Shown here one piece after another: positions 52,892 through 62,739 of a DNA stretch of 64,000 nucleotides (positions within the stretch are counted from its first letter, which is position 1; every line of letters starts with the position of its first letter). The position numbers were made by a program, and so were the translations under genes. The notes below the pieces were generated by a model. The model saw only the letters and a program-made list of their open reading frames with translations, searched no databases and was not told where the DNA came from. Source of the DNA: Eurosta solidaginis (taxonomy: Eukaryota > Arthropoda > Insecta > Diptera > Tephritidae); NCBI RefSeq assembly GCF_040869045.1, contig NC_090319.1:174752645-174816644 (forward strand), written 5' to 3'.

Positions 52892-53830
52892 TCAAAAACC
52901 AGGACCTATGTTATAAAATAACTCCGTCCTCTTAGCAAATACTAGACGCTTCCTAGGACTTAAGCCACTTGCTGCTTCTAGATCTGACAGCTGTATCACT
53001 CCTAATAGCTGGAGTCTTAGCCTGGCAAGTGCAGGGCACGAGCACAGAACGTTCTCGATCGTTTCCTCCTCCAACCCGCACTTCCTACATCTGCTATCAC
53101 TGACCAATCCTAGTTTAAAGGCATGTGACGCCAGAAGGCAGTGTCCAGTCAGAATACCCGTCATGAGTCTACAGTCCTCTCTTTTTAATGGTAGGAGCAA
53201 CTGTGTTAGTCTAAGGTTGTAAGACCTACACATAATCTTCGACACTTTACTGCCCCGCGCTTGAACCCACGCATTTCCCGCTTGGTCGATCATATGCACC
53301 TCTCGCCTTCGCTTAATCTCGCCCAATCTAATTGGGACATCTACAGAGCAAGCTTCAAGTGATGCGCCCTTTTTAGCTAGTTCATCCGCTTTTTCATTCC
53401 CATCTATTCCCATATGCCCTGGGACCCAATATAGATGTATGCTTCTCCCTTTCCCGATTCTCTCCAGAGACTGCTTACACTCTAACACGCATTTAGATGC
53501 TGTGCTATGCGAGATTATTGCCTTAATTGCTGCTTGACTGTCAATATAAAAGTTAACACGGTTGCAGCTTAAGCTATTCTCTTCCAGGGTTTCTACTGCT
53601 TTGGTTACGGCTAATATTTCCGCTTGGAAAACGCTGCAGTAATCCGGCAGCCTGTAGGATCTGCTTATTTCCGGATCAGCGCAGTATACCGCAGACCCTA
53701 CTCCTTCCACTACTTTGGAACCATCGGTGTACAATTGTATCGCCCCGTCCGCCATTTGCGCACCCTTGCGCCAACCGTCCACCTCTATTGTGGCCTTAAG
53801 ATCTCCCTCGAAGCGCAGATAGGGAATCAT
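52892..53830 (-). CDS. LOA-like ORF2 C-terminal part: RNase H and zinc region
   Basis: Removes RNA from the RNA/DNA hybrid during target-primed reverse transcription. 312 open residues: IQLYTDGSKVVEGVGSAVY (first Asp), FQAEILAVTKAVE (Glu), NFYIDSQAAIKAI (Asp) and LYWVPGHMGIDGNEKADELA (His and last Asp), so all RNase H catalytic residues are present. The end has LTQLLLPLKREDCRLMTGIL and CRKCGLEEETIENVLCSCP, the Cys/His zinc motif of this group. The frame runs upstream past ATG 53830 (GHSSIASSITRRTDY), so it is a continuation of ORF2, separated from RT by a one-base shift near 53875. Confidence 0.88.
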   Translation of the reverse strand: MIPYLRFEGDLKATIEVDGWRKGAQMADGAIQLYTDGSKVVEGVGSAVYCADPEISRSYRLPDYCSVFQAEILAVTKAVETLEENSLSCNRVNFYIDSQAAIKAIISHSTASKCVLECKQSLERIGKGRSIHLYWVPGHMGIDGNEKADELAKKGASLEACSVDVPIRLGEIKRRREVHMIDQAGNAWVQARGSKVSKIMCRSYNLRLTQLLLPLKREDCRLMTGILTGHCLLASHAFKLGLVSDSRCRKCGLEEETIENVLCSCPALARLRLQLLGVIQLSDLEAASGLSPRKRLVFAKRTELFYNIGPGF

Positions 53831-53859
53831 GTAGTCTGTTCGTCTTGTGATTGATGACG

Positions 53860-55881
53860 CTATACTACTATGGCCATATGGTCGGCGCTCAAGCTGCCCG
53901 AAGCACCGAGCCTGGTTGCGGTCGTTAACGCTTTGTTCTTTGCTACCAGGTCTACAGGTGGGATGCGCAAAATGGCATACAGTGCAGCCGTCGGGGTTGT
54001 TTTCAGGGCTCCCGTAATGCTAAGCATCGATAGTTTGCATACCCCCTTTAATTTCTTGAGGTATGTTGTTTTTTGTGTGGCTTTCCACCAAACAAGAACT
54101 CCATAGTATAGAATAGGGCTTACAATTGCTGTAAAAAACCAATGAGAAAGAGAGGGCGATAGGCCCCACGTACACCCCAGCATTCTTTTACATGCGTAGA
54201 GTGCCGTTGAGGCCTTCTTGACCCTCTCCTCCACGTTGAGCTTCCATGACAGCTTACTGTCTAGGATGATTCCTAAATATTTTGTGAAAGGTTTCTCCTG
54301 TAAGGTCACCCCTCCTAACTTAGGCCTGATCCAATTTGGGACCTTGTACCTCTTTGTAAACAAGACCATATCCGTCTTCTCCGCATTGACTTTCAACCCG
54401 ACATTAGATGCCCAGGTATGAATATCGCGAAGCGCCAGCTCCATCAAAGAACTAATCGTTGGAAGGCACTTTCCACTTATGACAATTGCAACGTCATCTG
54501 CGTAAGCCGTAAGTTTTACGGGTTCCTCATCGAATTGCCTGAGCAGTTGGTTGATGACCAGCGTCCACAGCAGAGGTGATAGCACCCCTCCCTGCGGCGT
54601 GCCCCTGTCCACTGATTTCGTGGCCTCGTACAATCCCCATTGTGATGTAATCTTTCTGCAATTTAACATGCAGCCGATCCATCTGATTAAGGCAGGATAT
54701 ACTTTAATGTAATTAAGACCATCCATAATCGCCCATTTTGCAACATTATTGAAAGCCCCGGCAATGTCCAAGAAGACTCCTAGAGCATACTCCTTATATT
54801 CCAGGGATTTCTCTATGCTTATTACCACCCTATGCAATGCGGTGTCTACCGACTTGCCTTTGGTGTACGCATGCTGTGTTGTGGAGAGCAGCTTTTCATC
54901 CACGTTGGACTTTATGTACACATCTATCAGCCTCTCAAAGGTTTTGAGCAGAAATGATGTTAAGCTAATGGGTCTATAGTCTTTGGAATACATGTGACCG
55001 ATCTTCCCCGCCTTTGGTAGAAAAGCTACACGAGCAGTTCTCCAAGAGTGCGGTACATGATTCAGTCGTATGCACCCATCGAATATTATTTTAAGCCATT
55101 CCACGACCGCCCTACTTGAGACTTGTAGCATGGCCGGGAATATACCATCTGGGCCCGGCGATTTAAACTTAGAAAACGTCTTCACTGCCCACTCGATCTT
55201 GGTATCGGTCACCAAGCCCGGCACTACTAGCTCCGTGATCGGAGAGTGAGTGATGTCTGCTGGCTCCTCTAAACCGTCTCCCGATGGGAAATGTGTATCG
55301 AGAAGCACCTCAAGGGATTCCTCACTATTACGTAACCATTCCCTGTTCTCTTTCTTTATTAGTCCCTGGACTATGTTTCCCTTTGCTAGGACTTTTTTCA
55401 ACCGTGCTGTTTCGCTGGAGCACTCTATGTCCGTACAGAAAATTTTCCATGAGTTTCTCTTCGCCCTGGTAATTTCACGCTTGTAGATCCTCAGTAGATC
55501 CCTGTACTCGTCCCGACACGCTTCGCTTTCCGCGGTCTTTGCGAGCTTAAACATTTCTTTAACCTGTCTTCTTAGAAGACTCAGCTCATTGCTCCACCAT
55601 GGCGACTTTGCTTTTCCTCTGAATCTTCTTAGAGGGCAAGCTTTGTTATACGCAGTCATAAGCGTCCTTGTTAGGAATGCATTCGACTCTTCCAGTTCCT
55701 CTACATTAGCAACCTCTTTGGGTTGTCCCAGTTTTGTTTCTACATGTTTCTGGAATTTAGTCCAGTTCGTTGACCTAGGATTTCTAAAGATTCCTCCCTT
55801 CTCTACCCTCTTTAGGGGGATATTGAAGCTGATATACGCATGGTCGGAGAAGGATGGTCCAATCATACCTTGATATATCAC
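53860..55881 (-). CDS. LOA-like ORF2 reverse transcriptase part
   Basis: 673 open codons with the end of the endonuclease (GPSFSDHAYISFNI, holding SDH) and the complete RT: KFKSPGPDGIFPAML, HSWRTARVAFLPKAGK, YRPISLTSFLLKTFERLI, QHAYTKGKSVDTALH, YALGVFLDIAGAFNNV (first Asp), GTPQGGVLSPLLWTLVIN and KLTAYADDVAIVIS (ADD). The thumb region follows, with KYLGIILDSKLSW and LYYGVLVWW. It copies element RNA at the nicked target. It does not start at its first ATG in reality: frameshifts near 55880 and 53875 separate it from the endonuclease and RNase H. Confidence 0.9.
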   Translation of the reverse strand: MIYQGMIGPSFSDHAYISFNIPLKRVEKGGIFRNPRSTNWTKFQKHVETKLGQPKEVANVEELEESNAFLTRTLMTAYNKACPLRRFRGKAKSPWWSNELSLLRRQVKEMFKLAKTAESEACRDEYRDLLRIYKREITRAKRNSWKIFCTDIECSSETARLKKVLAKGNIVQGLIKKENREWLRNSEESLEVLLDTHFPSGDGLEEPADITHSPITELVVPGLVTDTKIEWAVKTFSKFKSPGPDGIFPAMLQVSSRAVVEWLKIIFDGCIRLNHVPHSWRTARVAFLPKAGKIGHMYSKDYRPISLTSFLLKTFERLIDVYIKSNVDEKLLSTTQHAYTKGKSVDTALHRVVISIEKSLEYKEYALGVFLDIAGAFNNVAKWAIMDGLNYIKVYPALIRWIGCMLNCRKITSQWGLYEATKSVDRGTPQGGVLSPLLWTLVINQLLRQFDEEPVKLTAYADDVAIVISGKCLPTISSLMELALRDIHTWASNVGLKVNAEKTDMVLFTKRYKVPNWIRPKLGGVTLQEKPFTKYLGIILDSKLSWKLNVEERVKKASTALYACKRMLGCTWGLSPSLSHWFFTAIVSPILYYGVLVWWKATQKTTYLKKLKGVCKLSMLSITGALKTTPTAALYAILRIPPVDLVAKNKALTTATRLGASGSLSADHMAIVV

Positions 55882-56454
55882 GCTCGGAGCTTAATGTAAT
55901 ATCCAGAACATTGCTGGATGTTGGACCAATGTATGTAGGGACATTTCCCCTGTTGGCTATCTGCAAATTGGTTTGCAGGGTGTAACAAAACAGAGATTCG
56001 CCTCTCTCGTTCGTATCTGCTCTTCCCCACGCATTGTGGTGCGCATTTGCATCTGCGCCTATGACCAACCGCCCTTTGCGCCCTTCCTCCTGTACTAGCC
56101 TTTTGCACTCCATCGGTGGGACCTCCGCAGCATGGGCCATGTAGCAGGACGAAAGGATAAATGCCTGCTTATTCTTTTGCTCAACGGCCACCGCTACGAG
56201 ATCCTCAGTGGTGTAATTAGGCAGCATATATGAATGCAGCTGTTTCCTTACCATTACTACAGCTCGCACTCGTCCTTCCGTTTGCGCGTAGTAAACGCCA
56301 AACCCGCGCGCGCTAAGTCCAGAAACCTTTCCTCCCGATGAGAGCCACGGCTCCTGGATCAGCGCCACGTCAAACGAACCTCAAGGGTTAGGAGGAGTTA
56401 GCTCGACGCCACTTTACTGTGTTGGAGGTTTATCTGTAGGACTCGCAGCACCAT
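55784..56454 (-). pseudogene. LOA-like ORF2 endonuclease part, broken
   Basis: The likely ORF2 start is the ATG at 56454 (MVLRVLQINLQHSKVA). It is followed by a frameshift near 56400 and a TGA near 56376, then VALIQEPWLSSGGKVSGL (catalytic Glu), VVMVRKQLHSYMLPNY, LVIGADANAHHNAWG (GADANAHH) and NVPTYIGPTSSNVLDITLSS. It loses frame near 55880 before SDH. Confidence 0.85.
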
Positions 56455-58190
56455 TGGGCTGTTTGTCCCCCTCCAGCACCTTCGTCTTGACGTCGTCGTC
56501 CTCCCCTTGCCCTTTTGGTTTAGATTATTCGAGGCCCCTTCAGCCTCTCGTGATTGTTGTGCAGGCTGTTCCTCTGTGCGAGTCACAGCACCATTTAGCG
56601 GTTGGTCCTCTTCTAGCACGTTCGTGGTGACGTCGGGGACCTCCACCTGTCTTTTTTCCCTTAGGCTTTTGAGGTCCTTTTCGACTTCGCCCACCTCTAG
56701 CGTGTTAGGGTTTTTATCCTCGGGACTTCTTTTCCTGAGTCGCATGTAAATTTTGCCAGTGCCAAAGGACATTTTACCAAGCTGCGTGTACAAAATATCC
56801 TCCGCCTGCTTGTTTATTTGGAAGATGTAGAACTGACCATCCTCGGTAGGCCGAGATACAGTAAGTATCTTCCAATCCTGTGTCGGTATGTTCGGATTCT
56901 GATTCTGCAGAAGTCGCAGTGTATCCTCCGACTTCATCACGCATGGTATCCATACCTTAACTTTTGGTACCGTGGGGATTTGCGCTTTATCCACCACCTC
57001 AAACCGCGCGTTCGTGCCTTGCCTTTGGAGGTTTGGAACCACTTCCTCCAGCCACTGCAAGCTCGCGATGTTGTCGCACGCTATCATCTTCACACCGTTA
57101 TACCATCCCCCGAATCAAAGGTTGGAAGGAGCTTACTTGGTTGTTCCCGCATCATCTTAAGCATTAAGCTAATAAGCTCCCTTTCCACAGATTTCCACCT
57201 TTCAGTAGTCATTTGTCCGAAAGGACTGCTACGATCAACCAGCGCCACAGTCAGTGACTGCTTTGCCACATCACTCATCTTCTCGGGAAAAGCCGGAGTC
57301 TTAGTGTTATCTCCCTTTGGCACCTCCGAGAAAGCCGGAGTCTTAGCGTTAACTCCCTTTAGCGCCTCCGAGAAAGCCGGAGTCTTAGCGTTATCTCCCT
57401 TTCGCTTATCTCCTACTTCCTCAATTGGAACTTCCCTCTGACTCGCAGCTTTCGAGGTAGTTGCTACCTCGCTATTGGAGCCCACCTGTCGTACAGCTTT
57501 GGGCCTACTTGTCTTGTCTATGCGACTGCCCTGCCTCGCGGCTCTAGGACTGGGTCCTTTCTGCCTCTTGAAAGCAGGCTTATCGCCTTCCGCCGAACCT
57601 TGCCTCTTCATTCTGCCATTCGACGCTTCTTCCTCCTCGTACCGGTTGCAGAACCGAGGGTTTCTCGCAGCAAACCTTTTGAACTGCCTTCGACCTACTT
57701 CTACCGCTTCATGGGCCCATTCCAATTGCTCGATCTCCACTTCTGTTGGGTCGACCACTGCTCCCAAGCGCTGAACAATTCTTAGTGCTGCACGGTACTG
57801 TCAGAGAGCTCTTTTACTTCCTCTGCTCCGTACCCTTCTCCACTCTTCTACTCCGTTTTCATTTGTGTGCTTCTCCAACACGGAGCTCATTGAATCAGCA
57901 CTACTCTCGCTCCCCGAGTCCGGCGCATCGCTTAATTCGTATTTGTCGTCCTTGGATTGCGACTCAGTCCTCCTCTTTACATCGTCCTTATTACAGTCAG
58001 TTAATGAGTCGTTCATCTTGGTCGTACGACCACCTGCCCGAAAAGGCGGGCTCAGCGGTCCAGTATTATATACGGGGAAAGAACAGTCCGCCACAGCAGC
58101 CAAATTTATCCCCTGGCTGCAAATCGTCCAATAGGCACGGTCCGCATAACACCCTGGATTAGGGGGTTGGCAGTTCTTGGTCACCGACAT
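56414..58190 (-). pseudogene. LOA-like ORF1, broken
   Basis: RNA-binding companion protein of ORF2. From 58190: MSVTKNCQPP, an acidic Ser-rich stretch and VEEWRRVRSRGSKRA. A frameshift between 57767 and 57801 follows, then VVDPTEVEIEQLEWAHEAV, a Lys/Arg-rich region with three near-identical 14-residue blocks (57291-57410), and FDSGDGITV. Another one-base shift near 57095 leads to NGVKMIACDN, LQWLEEVVPNL and VWIPCVMKSEDTLRLL (DUF4780-like). Near 56510 the frame changes again; in the alternative frame ORF1 would end at 56414, overlapping the ORF2 start by 41 bases. At least three lesions. Confidence 0.75.
57291..57410 (-). repeat. 42-bp repeat in LOA-like ORF1
   Basis: AGCCGGAGTCTTAG starts at 57291, 57333 and 57375 on the plus strand. 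Each unit encodes about 14 residues of the form KGDNAKTPAFSE; 42 bp keeps the frame. Confidence 0.9.
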
Positions 58191-58333
58191 CCCGCCGCCC
58201 TCGTATGAGGCGAAACGGCGTAGATGTCAGTCCTAACCAGCTCCTACTCATAGTCGAGCGCTATGGAGTTCGGCTAAGCCCTCACACCAACGAGAAGGTG
58301 CCTATCCTAGTGAGGGAACACTCTTTCAAGGTA

Positions 58334-59564
58334 CCTCCTTATCTACTAGCCATATTAAGAGACTACCTAAAAGATCGCTGGCTCACGTACGAAACAAATC
58401 AAGGTCAGAGAAAGGTGAGGATAATAGGCGGAGCAGCCCAGGGATCGGTGTTAGGTCCCGACCTCTGGAATGCTTCGTATGACAGCCTCCTTCGCTTGCA
58501 CATGCCAGAAAGTGCTTTTCTTGTCGCTTTCGCAGACGATGTGGCTGCCGTAATTACAGCACGGAACTGCGAGCTGGCGCAGCTTAAATTAAACCAAGTA
58601 ATGCGCAGTGTAAAAGATGGATGAGTGACCATGGACTTCAGCTCGCGACAGCGAGATCGTAATCCTCACGAAGGGACAAATTCCCACCATTATGAATATG
58701 ATGGTTGGAGAACAACAATTACAAACACGCAGCTCCACGAAATACCTTGGGGTGAAGCTAGATCGCAAGCTAACCTTCTCGGAACACTTTCCATGAGCCT
58801 GCTAGAAAACTGCGCAGACCATAGGATACTTAAGTCGATTAATGGCAAACATAGGCGGGCCAAGGCCATGTATAAGAAAGCTGCTTGCTTCCGCTTCGGA
58901 TTCTATAGTCTTGTACGGTGCATAAATTTGGGCGGATGCAATGAAATTCCGAAAGTATCGAGCAGCTATTACTTCTGTCCAACGCAGAGGGGCGCTACGA
59001 ATTGCCTCAGCTTACCGTACGGTATCCGCAGACGCAGTTCTTGTTATTGCGGGAGCCATACCGATACATCTTCTCGCTGAGGAGAGGAAATCAATTTACC
59101 ACCTCCGAGGAGAAGTACGTAGAGATGTTGCTGCCGCGCTGGCTCGAAAAGATTCTATCCGATGATGGCAACATCAATGGAGCTGCAGAACTTCAGGCAA
59201 GTGGACCAGGGAACTGTTTCCCGAGCTGGAGCCATGGTTAGAACGGCCACATGGAGAGGTCGACTTCTACCTGACACAGTTTTTAAGTGGCCATGGCTAC
59301 TTCCGGGAATACCTCCACAGGATGGGCAAGGTTGAAAATCCGAATTGCTTATACTGTGGGCTCATAGACGACGTACGCCGCACCTTTTTCGAATGCGATC
59401 ACTTCGCACAGCAAGGAGGAAGAGTGGAAGTAACACTAGGCGACCTATCCCCGGGCAGTGTCATCCATAAAATGACCTGCGGAAATGACAGATGGAACAT
59501 GGTCAGCAGATATGCAAGGAATATTCTCTGCGCTAAACGGCAAGATGGTTATTTAGCCCAATAA
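58334..59564 (+). pseudogene. R1 ORF2 end: RT domains 4-7 and zinc region
   Basis: Starts PPYLLAILRDYLKDRW, continuing KHSFKV at 52792. GGAAQGSVLGPDLWNASYD and FLVAFADDVAAVI (RT active site FADD) follow, up to a stop at 58622. Broken pieces then give FRKYRAAITSVQRRGALRIA and SAYRTVSADAVLVIAGAIPI. From 59322 comes MGKVENPNCLYCGLIDDVRR, with TFFECDHF, the C-terminal Cys/His motif of R1 elements, ending at 59564. Confidence 0.88.
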
Positions 59565-59838
59565 CGTGAGAGTAGCCAAAGAGCTCACGTAGCGCCTTCC
59601 GTACCCGAAGTTATGCTAAAGTGCCAGGTGCGGAAAATGCGCGGGCCTTGGGAGGTTAGGTTTTAGTGGGTAGCCCATGAAGAAACAGAAAGGGAGTTCT
59701 ACACTCGGAGAGGCACGCTGCTACAGAGAGTAGCACCGAGGCTTAACAACCCAGTTAGTGCATAAAGCATTTCCTCTTTCCACGTAACACAAAAAAAAAT
59801 AAAATAAAAAATAATAATAATAATAATAATAATAATAT
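59565..59838 (+). other. R1 3' untranslated region and A/T tail
   Basis: About 220 bp without coding sequence, then AAAAAAAAATAAAATAAAAAA and (AAT)n from 59789 to 59838. Family B sequence resumes at once. Confidence 0.8.
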
Positions 59839-61054
59839 CTAATATATTGATACAAAGCTCTTTTTCGCTAACATATAGCTTATTATTTTCGTGTAAGACC
59901 CTTTTAAAAATCTTTTATATAAAAGTGGGCGTGGTCTTTAACCGATATCGTGCATTTTTTCTAGAAATATTTCCTGCTTTAGGGAAAATTTGTGTACCCA
60001 ATTTTATTACGATCCTTTAATTTTTCTTCGAGTTATGGCTCCCGAAACATAGAAAATTGTTTAGTCATAAAAGGGGCGGTGCCACACCCATTTTCAAAAC
60101 TTTTAGTGTTTTCCAATTTAATGTTATATTTCAATTTAGAAAGTAAAATTCTATTGATATAAAGCTCTTTTTCGCTGAGATATAGCTTATTATTTTCGTC
60201 TACGACCCTTTTAAAAATCTTTTATATAAAAGTGGGCGTGGTCTTTAACCGATCTCGTCCATTTTTTATAGAAATATTTCCTGCTATAGGGAAAATTTAT
60301 GTACCCAATTTTATTACGATCCGTTAATTTTTCTTCGAGTTATGGCTCCCGAAACATAGATAATTGCTTAGTCATAAAAGGGGCGGTGCCACGCCCATTT
60401 TTTAAATTTGAAGTTTTTACCATTTATTTCTACAAATCCACTTGGGAAATGAAATACCACTGATATAAAGATCTTTTTTGCAAAGATATAACTTATTTTA
60501 TTCGTCCACGACCGTTTTAAAAATCTTTTATATAAAAGTGGGCGTGGTTTAACCGATTCTTCAAAGCATTCCTTATAGTAAAGGCACTCCTCTGCCGAAT
60601 TTTGTTATGATAGGTTTAACGATTTTGTATCACAAGTGGGCGGTGCCACGCCCATCTTAAAAATTTTGTTCACATTTTTATCAAAAGTCTAAATATCAGT
60701 CCACACGTCAAATTTCAACATTCTAGGTGTATTATTTACTAAATAATCAGGTTTTTTGTGTTTTCCAAAATGTTATATATATAAAAAGTGGACGTAGTTA
60801 TCATACGATTTCGCTTATTTTCAACACCAATCAATTCTGGGTCCAGATAAGCTCGTGTACCAAATTTGGTGAAGATATATCAATATTTACTCAAGTTATC
60901 GTGTTAACGGACAGACGGACGGACGGACATGGCTCAATCAATTTTTTTTTCGATACTGATGATTTTGATATATATATATTTCCTTTATAACTGTACAACC
61001 AACCGTTATCCAATCAAAGTTAATATACTCTGTGTGAAGAGCACGCTGAGTACA
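59839..61054 (-). repeat. family B repeat copy with terminal hairpin
   Basis: Three units of about 306 bp (GACCCTTTTAAAAATC at about 59897 and 60203, GACCGTTTTAAAAATC at about 60510) with GGGGCGGTGCCACGCCC and GTGGGCGTGG motifs. The reversed GTCC run (ACAGACGGACGGACGGACATGG, 60911 on) follows, and the hairpin TATACTC...GAGTACA at 61024-61054. No gene. Confidence 0.88.
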
Positions 61055-61626
61055 AAACTGTATGTAAATATATGAACTAATTCGGAATTTCATACATACA
61101 TTAAACGAAGAATGGCTACGATTCTAATGGGAGAATCCAGGAAAAGGTTTAAATGCAGCCATTCCCTCTTATGAACAAACGTTTATGAAAATAACTAGCA
61201 GACCCGGCAGACATTGTTGTGCCCTAAATTTGGTATATCTGCATACATTTTAATAAGCTTTTTCCGTCTAACTCTGCCCTCGCCCCTATACACTTTTTCC
61301 TAATCTTTGTATTCACTCCTTCTCCTCCTCTCTTTTCTTTTCTCTCAAGTTTTTCTCATTCTTCTTCATATCTTATTGCCAGACGGAGAGGGTGGTATGC
61401 ATTTTGTTCCAGTCCCATTCCGAGTCTCAGTCACAGTCCCACTCCGAGTCTCAGTCTCAGTCTCAGTTCGTCTCTGGTCTACTTTCCGGAAAAAAGCATC
61501 GTAAATACTAATATAGGCAAATTTATATACCAAATTTCAGGCAAATCGAATAGGACGTATGTAAATAGGTATGTGGGTATTATTAATTCATGTCTTTATT
61601 TCGGCTTCGCATGCATATTAAGCGAC
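61055..61626. other. non-coding spacer with dispersed-repeat signature
   Basis: Includes CTAGCAGACCCGGCAGAC at 61195 and a CAGTCTCAGTCTCAGTC tract near 61440. The first string resembles the start of short interspersed repeats common in insects, but I cannot name the family. No coding frame with recognisable motifs. Confidence 0.5.
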
Positions 61627-62640
61627 AGCTTTCATTTGATATCCAAAATACGCACACATTTTAGGGGTATATGGGTCCATGTTTTGGCCTATATCTCGAG
61701 ACCCTAGTCACCAATAGGTATGAGAACAGCCCTGTACTAAAGCACTCATCAAGAGCTTTCATTTGATATCCATATTGTATAAACACTGTCCCGGGGTATC
61801 CGGGTCCACGTTTTTGCCTATATATCGAGACCCAAGACACCCAGCTGTATAAAAAATTATATGTAGTAAAGCACACATCAACAGCTTCAATTTGATACCC
61901 ATAATGTAAAAACGCATCCTAGTGTTACCCTGATCCACGTTTTGGCCTATATCTCGAGACCCTAGTCACCAATAGGTATGAAAACTACCCTGTATTAAAG
62001 CATTCATCAACAGTTTTCATTTGATATCCATATTGTATAAACACGTTCTAGGGGTGCCCGGGTCCACGTTTTGGCCTATATCTCGAGACCATAGTCACCA
62101 ATAGGTATGAAAACTACCCTGTACTAAAGCACAGATCAACAGCTTTCATTTGATATTCATATTGTATAAACACATTCTAGGGGTACCCGGGTCCACGTTT
62201 TGGCTCATATCTGAAGACCTTAGTCACTAATAGGTATGAAAACTACCCTGTACTAAAGCACTCATCAACAGCTTTCATTTGATATCCATATTGTATAAAC
62301 ACATTCTAGGGGCGCCCGGATCAACGTTTTGGCCTATATCTCGAGACCCTAGTCACCAGTAGGTATGAAAACTACCCTTTACTCAAGCACTCATTAACAG
62401 CTTTCATTTGTTATCCATATTGTATAAACACATTCTAGAGGTACCCGGGTCCACGTTTTGGCCTATATCTCGAGACGCTAGTCACCCAGAGGTACGAAAA
62501 ATACCCAGTGTCAAAGTACTCATAAACATCTTCCATTTGATACCTATATTGTACAAACCCTTCCTGGAGTTACCCGGCTCCATGTTTTGGCCTATATCTC
62601 GAGACGCTAATCCCCCGGTATCAAAGTACTCATTATACAA
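61627..62640 (+). repeat. 129-bp tandem array, eight units
   Basis: AGCTTTCATTTGATATCC or close variants start at 61627, 61754, 61883, 62012, 62141, 62270, 62399 and 62528 (spacing 127 once, otherwise 129). Each unit carries GGGTCCACGTTTTGGCCTAT, ATCTCGAGACCCTAGTCACC and AATAGGTATGAAAACTACCC. The last unit is truncated. No gene. Confidence 0.92.
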
Positions 62641-62739
62641 ACCTTCCCCGTGGAAAAATACATATATATACCAATTTTCATAACAATCGGTCCAGTAGTT
62701 TTTGAGTTCATCGATGACATACATACAAACCTTCATTTT
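62641..62739 (+). other. tail of the 129-bp repeat element
   Basis: ACAATCGGTCCAGTAGTTTT and TGAGTTCATCGATGACATAC close the region just before the family B hairpin. Probably the end of the same dispersed element that begins near 61195. Confidence 0.5.

Larger units (their letters stand above)
52793..58316 (-). mobile_element. LOA-like non-LTR retrotransposon, full length
   Basis: 5524 bp on the minus strand, inserted in the R1 RT domain. Exact 17-bp target duplication AACACTCTTTCAAGGTA at 52776-52792 and 58317-58333. It has a 5' untranslated region, ORF1 (DUF4780-like), and ORF2 with endonuclease, RT and RNase H. RNase H at the C terminus fits the I/LOA group; the clade call is recalled family knowledge. 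It has no poly(A) tail. Several single-base shifts break the ORFs. Confidence 0.88.
44854..59838 (+). mobile_element. R1-clade non-LTR retrotransposon, split by two later insertions
   Basis: Three collinear pieces: 44854-46232, 51573-52792 and 58334-59838, about 4.1 kb in total. Together they run ORF1, endonuclease, reverse transcriptase and C-terminal zinc region, then an A-rich tail with (AAT)n. Joining the flanks of each insertion restores the reading frame at both breaks (SIP to DIT, and KHSFKV to PPYLL). There is no 5' untranslated region and ORF1 starts mid-protein, so the copy is 5'-truncated, and all pieces carry stops and shifts. Confidence 0.9.
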
